Source of the DNA: Deltaproteobacteria bacterium
GTDB lineage: Bacteria; Desulfobacterota; Dissulfuribacteria; Dissulfuribacterales; QOAL01
DNA: 8,101 nt
Assembly: GCA_015486425.1 (NCBI GenBank)
Contig: WFRQ01000536.1
Location: 1-8,101, forward strand
Reading direction: 5' to 3'
In this document: one piece after another, positions 5,552-8,101 of the stretch
How positions within the stretch are numbered: position 1 is the first letter of the stretch
Layout of the letters: every line of letters begins with the position of its first letter
Notes under the pieces: model-generated
Databases searched by the model: none
Told to the model about the DNA's origin: nothing
The model's input: only the letters and a program-made list of their open reading frames with translations
Translations under genes and position numbers: made by a program

Positions 5552-5592
5552 GGAAGGCAAATACAGGTCAAGGCACGTACCTGCCGCCTTCC
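5552..5592. other. Nested stem-loop in the gap before tRNA-Pro
   Basis: GGAAGGC (5552-5558) pairs with GCCTTCC (5586-5592). Inside, CAGGT (5564-5568) pairs with ACCTG (5579-5583) around a 10-nt loop, leaving a 5-by-2 internal loop. Both stems are perfect. No known RNA family is recognised, and no T-tract follows on either strand. Confidence 0.45.
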
Positions 5593-5678
5593 TTAAAAGA
5601 CCCGGAACCGCTTGAAGACAGTGAAAGCAGGCCCGAAAAGCAGAAATTAACAGACAGTGCATTTCCAGAGCAAATATC

Positions 5679-5707
5679 TTGACGCGTTTATGCAAAAATG
5701 TTATCCC
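5679..5707 (+). promoter_or_regulatory. Probable tRNA-Pro promoter with extended -10
   Basis: TTGACG (5679-5684, five of six consensus) is followed by a 17-nt spacer and TATCCC (5702-5707), with the extended -10 dinucleotide TG at 5699-5700 compensating for the weak hexamer. The predicted start near 5714 lies about 13 nt before the tRNA. The GC-rich stretch after the -10 resembles stringently controlled stable-RNA promoters. Confidence 0.55.
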
Positions 5708-5727
5708 TGCCTCGTTTCATTATGAGT

Positions 5728-5804
5728 CGGGACGTAGCGCAGCCTGGCAGCGCACCTGAATGGGGTTCAGGGGGTCGGAGGTTCAAATCCTCTCGTCCCG
5801 ACCA
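5728..5804 (+). tRNA. tRNA-Pro (anticodon GGG), CCA encoded
   Basis: All four arms are present: acceptor CGGGACG/CGTCCCG, D-arm GCGC..GCGC, anticodon stem CCTGA/TCAGG enclosing ATGGGGT, a 5-nt variable region, and T-arm GGAGG-TTCAAAT-CCTCT. The loop places GGG at positions 34-36, giving proline (CCC/CCU codons). C1-G72 is typical of bacterial tRNA-Pro. The 3' end ACCA is encoded, and TTTTT follows directly. Confidence 0.97.
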
Positions 5805-5888
5805 TTTTTCATTCACACCAAACGATTATCTTAGTCGAAATTTTTCTTTTTTACCCATTTCCCATAGCATTGAGCAGCCCTGCATAAA

Positions 5889-6698
5889 GTGTATCCACAC
5901 GATTCATTAATTGCCTTTCTTACTGATTTTGGTCTGAAAGACCCCTATGCAGGTATTGTTAAAGGGGTAATCGCAGGCATCAACCCCTCGGCGAGAGTCA
6001 TAGACATCACCCACGGCATCCCTCCACAGGACATCACAGTGGGAGCGCTTATGCTTAGAAATGCTATAGACTATTTCCCCTCAGGGACAATATTCCTTGC
6101 AGTAGTTGACCCTGGAGTGGGCTCACACAGACGCGGTATCATACTGAAACTTGGACAGTACACCTTTATAGGGCCTGATAACGGCCTTGTCACCGGCGTA
6201 ATTGAACATGGGAAGCAACAGAAAACAGGATGCTGGTACATAGAAAAAAAAGAGTATAGCCTTGATGAAATAAGCAGTACGTTTCATGCACGGGACATAT
6301 TCGGGCCAGTTGCGGCACACCTGAGCCTGGGCGTCCCGCCTGATAAATTTGGTCCCCCGTGCCCTGCGCCGGTAATGCTCCAATGGCCGCAACCTGTGAC
6401 AGAGCCGGGCTCCATAACAGGCACTGTAATCCATGTTGATATATTCGGGAATCTTATTACAAGCATTCCGGCAGACATACTACAGGGGAAAAACATGGAA
6501 AGACCTGTCAGTTACGCAAACGTTCAGGGTTCTTCCACTGCGGTTCCTGTTGCCAGGACTTACACAGATGTTGAACCAGGAAGACCCGTGTGCCTGCAGG
6601 GAAGTTTTGGATTTGTAGAGATAGCAGTGAACAAGGGAAGCGCTTCTGAATTGTTCAAGGCTGGCAGAGGAGCCAGGGTGAAACTTCTATTCGCATGA
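5889..6698 (+). CDS. SAM hydroxide adenosyltransferase (DUF62 / SAM_adeno_trans family)
   Basis: This family, related to fluorinase and chlorinase, hydrolyses S-adenosylmethionine to adenosine and methionine using water/hydroxide; its physiological role is unclear. The 269-residue product is full length. The N-terminal domain opens IAFLTDFGLKDPYAGIVKGV (8-27), followed by DITHGIPPQDI (39-49). The catalytic Asp-Arg-His set is visible: Asp74 in VVDPGVGS, Arg81/82 right after it, and His133 in TFHARDIFGPVAAHL. The C-terminal domain has VIHVDIFGNLITSIP. These residues indicate hydrolase rather than halogenase activity, by family knowledge. The start is uncertain: the GTG at 5889 gives the expected N-terminus, but only a weak GAGCAG precedes it; CTG at 5880 is the only other in-frame option before a stop. 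It stands alone between tRNA-Pro and rpsT. Confidence 0.92.
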   Translation: MYPHDSLIAFLTDFGLKDPYAGIVKGVIAGINPSARVIDITHGIPPQDITVGALMLRNAIDYFPSGTIFLAVVDPGVGSHRRGIILKLGQYTFIGPDNGLVTGVIEHGKQQKTGCWYIEKKEYSLDEISSTFHARDIFGPVAAHLSLGVPPDKFGPPCPAPVMLQWPQPVTEPGSITGTVIHVDIFGNLITSIPADILQGKNMERPVSYANVQGSSTAVPVARTYTDVEPGRPVCLQGSFGFVEIAVNKGSASELFKAGRGARVKLLFA

Positions 6699-6751
6699 AA
6701 ACTGCCCTGCAATATTTATGGATTATAAGACCTGACGCCACGCCGCCCTTA

Positions 6752-6780
6752 TTGACACTTAAACATGAACATAGTATAAG
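6752..6780 (+). promoter_or_regulatory. Strong sigma70-type promoter for rpsT
   Basis: A perfect -35 TTGACA (6752-6757), a 17-nt spacer and -10 TATAAG (6775-6780, five of six consensus) form the best promoter in the window. The transcription start is expected near 6787, about 205 nt before the rpsT start codon. Confidence 0.75.
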
Positions 6781-6786
6781 AGGCCG

Positions 6787-6992
6787 CTGTCACCGAAGTA
6801 TGACTATATGATCCCTGCAGTTGAGTATTGGCTGGATTTTCCGCATATCCGAGAAAGAGGGATTCCCGTACTCTATTTGACCAAGCGGGAAACCCCATGA
6901 CAATGGGCAGGGAATCTATCTGTATTAAAAAATTATGCTTGCCCCACAGGGCGCAGAACAAATAATGATTAAAAAAGATCAGGAGGACGGAA
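6787..6992 (+). promoter_or_regulatory. Long structured 5' leader of rpsT
   Basis: The predicted rpsT leader contains copy B of the 35-bp repeat and several stems. GGGATTCCCG (6859-6868) pairs with CGGGAAACCC (6886-6895) at nine of ten positions. CCCAT-GACA-ATGGG follows at 6893-6906, competing for three bases. GCCC-CACA-GGGC (6941-6952) is extended by TGC/GCA. The ribosome-binding site AGGAGG (6981-6986) follows. In E. coli, S20 represses its own translation; whether this leader serves that purpose is inference. Confidence 0.4.
6834..6868 (+). repeat. Dispersed 35-bp repeat, copy B (inside the rpsT leader)
   Basis: It starts GGATTTTCCGCATATCC and ends GGGATTCCCG, with 30 of 35 identities to copy C and 27 of 35 to copy A. 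Its last ten bases form the left arm of a leader stem closed at 6886-6895. Confidence 0.7.
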
Positions 6993-7268
6993 TTGGCTAA
7001 CCACAAATCAGCGCTTAAAAGAATCAGGCAGAATGAAAAACGGCGGATGCGTAACAAGATACGCAAGACAAGGATCAAGAACCTCATCAAAAATGTCGAA
7101 AGCGCTGTAGCAGAAAAATCTCAGGAAAATGCTCAGAGTGCGCTTCTTGCCGCTCAGAAGTACATTGACAAAATGGGCAGGACGTCCACCATGCACAGAA
7201 AGACTGCTTCCCGCAAGGTTGCCCGCCTTACAAAACTCGTCAATTCTCTCAAGTCTCAGCAGGGCTGA
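6993..7268 (+). CDS. rpsT: 30S ribosomal protein S20
   Basis: S20 is a primary-binding protein of the 30S subunit that contacts 16S rRNA and is a bundle of three helices. The 91-residue product is full length and typical: MANHKSALKRIRQNEKRRMR (1-20), the basic helix NKIRKTRIKNLIKNV (21-35), and the C-terminal signature MGRTSTMHRKTASRKVARLT (61-80). The initiation codon is TTG at 6993, with AGGAGG 6 nt upstream. A UUG start is also used by E. coli rpsT, where it takes part in autoregulation, so this is probably a conserved feature rather than an error. It is driven by the strong promoter at 6752-6780 and is followed by the 6S RNA candidate and a terminator on the same strand. Confidence 0.97.
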   Translation: MANHKSALKRIRQNEKRRMRNKIRKTRIKNLIKNVESAVAEKSQENAQSALLAAQKYIDKMGRTSTMHRKTASRKVARLTKLVNSLKSQQG

Positions 7269-7299
7269 AATAACGGAATTAACGCAGAACGGAGCTGAT

Positions 7300-7321
7300 T
7301 CCAATGTATTTATGCATTGGA
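7300..7321 (+). other. Short stem-loop downstream of rpsT
   Basis: TCCAATG (7300-7306) pairs with CATTGGA (7315-7321) around TATTTATG. It has no T-tract and so is unlikely to terminate transcription. It lies directly before the proposed 6S RNA closing stem and could be a processing point separating the rpsT mRNA from the RNA. Confidence 0.35.
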
Positions 7322-7322
7322 C

Positions 7323-7475
7323 AGGCTAAGGTGCTGACCACTGAGGCATATCTGATTTGAACAATTGTCAGCATTGCTGCATGTGGACGAAACAGGGCTC
7401 CCTGCTGTAATTGACTGTGCGAGGAGCAGAAAATAATCTTCGAAATTTTGAAACGCTGAAGTCAGATTATGGCCG
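7323..7475 (+). ncRNA. ssrS: Candidate 6S RNA
   Basis: 6S RNA mimics an open promoter and binds the sigma70 RNA polymerase holoenzyme. This stretch shows the expected architecture. The closing stem is 7324-7338 with 7461-7474 (14 pairs including G-U, one A-A mismatch, one bulged G). The apical stem is CAATT (7362-7366) with AATTG (7409-7413) and CAGCA (7369-7373) with TGCTG (7403-7407). Between them lies a large asymmetric bubble. The 5' bubble strand has CTGAGGCATAT (7341-7351), close to CUGAGCCGAUAU of E. coli 6S. The 3' side has CGAGGAGCAGAAAAT (7420-7434), close to CGAGAAGCCUUAAAA. The E. coli comparison is from memory. At about 150 nt it is shorter than E. coli's 184. The last GGCC of the closing stem is also the first arm of the terminator, so 3' processing would be needed. 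No separate promoter is evident; it may be co-transcribed with rpsT. Confidence 0.6.
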
Positions 7476-7496
7476 GGGCATACAAACCGGCCTTTT
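7471..7496 (+). terminator. Intrinsic terminator of the rpsT / 6S candidate transcript
   Basis: GGCCGG (7471-7476) pairs perfectly with CCGGCC (7487-7492) around a 10-nt loop and is followed by TTTT (7493-7496). The last T is the third base of the lptE TGA on the other strand, so the two convergent transcription units abut. On the minus strand the same stem is preceded by AAAA but not followed by a T-tract, so it works mainly in the plus direction. Confidence 0.85.
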
Positions 7497-8059
7497 CAGT
7501 ATACACCTGTCACCCTGTGGTGGATTATCTCCGCCACGTTCCGGCTGAGTTTCCTGAGCGCGTCATTCTTGAGGCTTTCAGTTATCATCAGCTCCTTTGC
7601 CACATAGTAGTTCTCTTCCCTGTGAATATTCGGAAGCTGCCATATCTCCTCACCGGTCTTCCTGTCATACAGTTTTACAGAAAGGTCAGCGCTCACTCTC
7701 TCTTCAACCGCCCTGTCATAACTGATATATGCAATTCCTGAGACATGCACCGATTCCACATTCCCTGTAAGTATTACATCCGCGTCATCACGGGAAGTGA
7801 GCACAAGGCCGCTGTCACGCAGGAACTCCTCCCTCAGCGCCTCGGTAATCCAAATGCTCATCTCAGTCTCTGTGGTATTATTTTCCCAGGGCTCCACATA
7901 AACTGTATGTATCCAGTCAGGAAGATCCGCAGATGTCTCAACACGGTGATAACCGCACGAGACACATAGCATGGTCAGCAGGCACAGGAGTAATGCGTAC
8001 CACAATTTTGAGACTCTGACCCAGCAAAACTGTCGGATATGTTCAGGAATAATATTCAT
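7496..8059 (-). CDS. lptE: LPS-assembly lipoprotein LptE
   Basis: LptE is an outer-membrane lipoprotein that plugs the LptD barrel and is needed to insert lipopolysaccharide in the outer leaflet. The 187-residue product has a hydrophobic signal segment (20-34), Cys35 in a lipobox (CVSC), then CGYHR directly after the cleavage site, as in many LptE proteins. The mature part follows the family plan: VYVEPWENNTTE (53-64), ITEALREEFLRDSGLVL (71-87), the edge strand ADVILTGNVESV (93-104) and SADLSVKLYDRKTGEEIW (123-140), ending in a long helix. The N-terminus before the signal segment is long (about 19 residues) and no good ribosome-binding site precedes the ATG at 8059, so the true start may be slightly inside. 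It converges on rpsT. Sequence motifs are diffuse in this family, but length, lipobox and layout agree. Confidence 0.85.
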   Translation of the reverse strand: MNIIPEHIRQFCWVRVSKLWYALLLCLLTMLCVSCGYHRVETSADLPDWIHTVYVEPWENNTTETEMSIWITEALREEFLRDSGLVLTSRDDADVILTGNVESVHVSGIAYISYDRAVEERVSADLSVKLYDRKTGEEIWQLPNIHREENYYVAKELMITESLKNDALRKLSRNVAEIIHHRVTGVY

Positions 8060-8079
8060 TAATGATTATCTGCCAGAAC

Positions 8080-8101
8080 TCAGCCTGCCACTATATTGAG
8101 G
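8080..8101 (-). CDS. leuS: Possible 3' end of leucyl-tRNA synthetase
   Basis: One minus-strand frame entering from the window edge reads LNIVAG and stops at TGA (8082-8080), 20 nt before the lptE start. LeuS proteins commonly end in a K-L-V-N-I-V-like sequence, and leuS directly upstream of lptE is a common order in related bacteria. Only six residues are visible, so this is a contextual guess. Another frame reads to a TAA at 8068-8066 and cannot be excluded. Confidence 0.3.

Larger units (their letters stand above)
5347..5727. other. Gene-free intergenic region upstream of tRNA-Pro
   Basis: These 381 nt lie between divergent transcripts. They contain the lipoprotein gene's promoter and leader, an inverted copy of the 35-bp repeat, a nested hairpin at 5552-5592, and the tRNA promoter. 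An open frame on the minus strand at 5462-5695 covers the repeat, has no ribosome-binding site and an implausible composition, and is not called. Confidence 0.65.

Noticed and set aside
5462..5695. Minus-strand 77-codon open frame between the lipoprotein gene and tRNA-Pro
   Set aside because: It overlaps a dispersed repeat and the tRNA promoter, is rich in Cys and Ile with no domain pattern, and has no ribosome-binding site.
5698..5910. Plus-strand 70-codon open frame containing a VAQPGSAPEWGSGGRRFKSS-type peptide
   Set aside because: It is the well-known spurious translation across a tRNA-Pro gene (5728-5804), and it runs out of frame into the start of the SAM hydroxide adenosyltransferase.
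7348..7471. Alternative closing stem CATATCTGA with TCAGATTATG for the RNA in the rpsT-lptE gap
   Set aside because: Nine pairs with a bulge are possible, but the 14-pair stem 7324-7338/7461-7474 uses the same 3' arm, is longer and leaves the 6S-like bubble sequences unpaired as expected.

Overview
This 8.1 kb window looks like ordinary chromosome from a Gram-negative, probably anaerobic bacterium. LptE and two further predicted lipoproteins imply an outer membrane. An indolepyruvate:ferredoxin oxidoreductase pair (iorA/iorB) implies anaerobic, ferredoxin-linked 2-oxoacid metabolism. The gene content and the many small palindromic intergenic repeats suggest Desulfobacterota or a similar deltaproteobacterial-type lineage, but that is inference; no ribosomal RNA or other taxonomic marker is present.

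Layout. Positions 1-288 hold a pair of inverted REP-like double hairpins and a probable terminator. A minus-strand block runs iorA (3821-2127), iorB (2127-1534, one-base stop/start overlap), a small lipoprotein (1400-1107) and scpB (1047-289). A repeat-rich gap (3822-4269) contains a 45-bp direct repeat, another REP-like double hairpin, a strong 9-bp hairpin and one copy of a second repeat family. Next is a minus-strand gene for a coiled-coil lipoprotein of unknown function (5346-4270) with its own likely promoter. A second gap (5347-5727) carries an inverted copy of that second repeat family, a nested hairpin and the promoter of tRNA-Pro(GGG) (5728-5804). On the plus strand follow a SAM hydroxide adenosyltransferase (5889-6698) and, behind a near-consensus sigma70 promoter and a leader of about 200 nt, rpsT (ribosomal protein S20, UUG start). 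Between rpsT and the convergent lptE (8059-7496) lies a region that folds like 6S RNA and ends in a clear intrinsic terminator. The last 22 bases may be the end of leuS.

How the genes work together. IorA and IorB form one enzyme and are translationally coupled. IorA ends directly after its thiamine pyrophosphate domain and lacks the usual C-terminal two-[4Fe-4S] ferredoxin domain. ScpB, the chromosome-condensation partner of SMC/ScpA, sits in this block without scpA. LptE belongs to lipopolysaccharide export.

I found no mobile element with a transposase, no CRISPR array, and no clear evidence of a defence or other novel protein system. The most interesting points are the unannotated 6S RNA candidate, the ferredoxin-less IorA, and two dispersed repeat families, one copy of which lies inside the predicted rpsT 5' leader.
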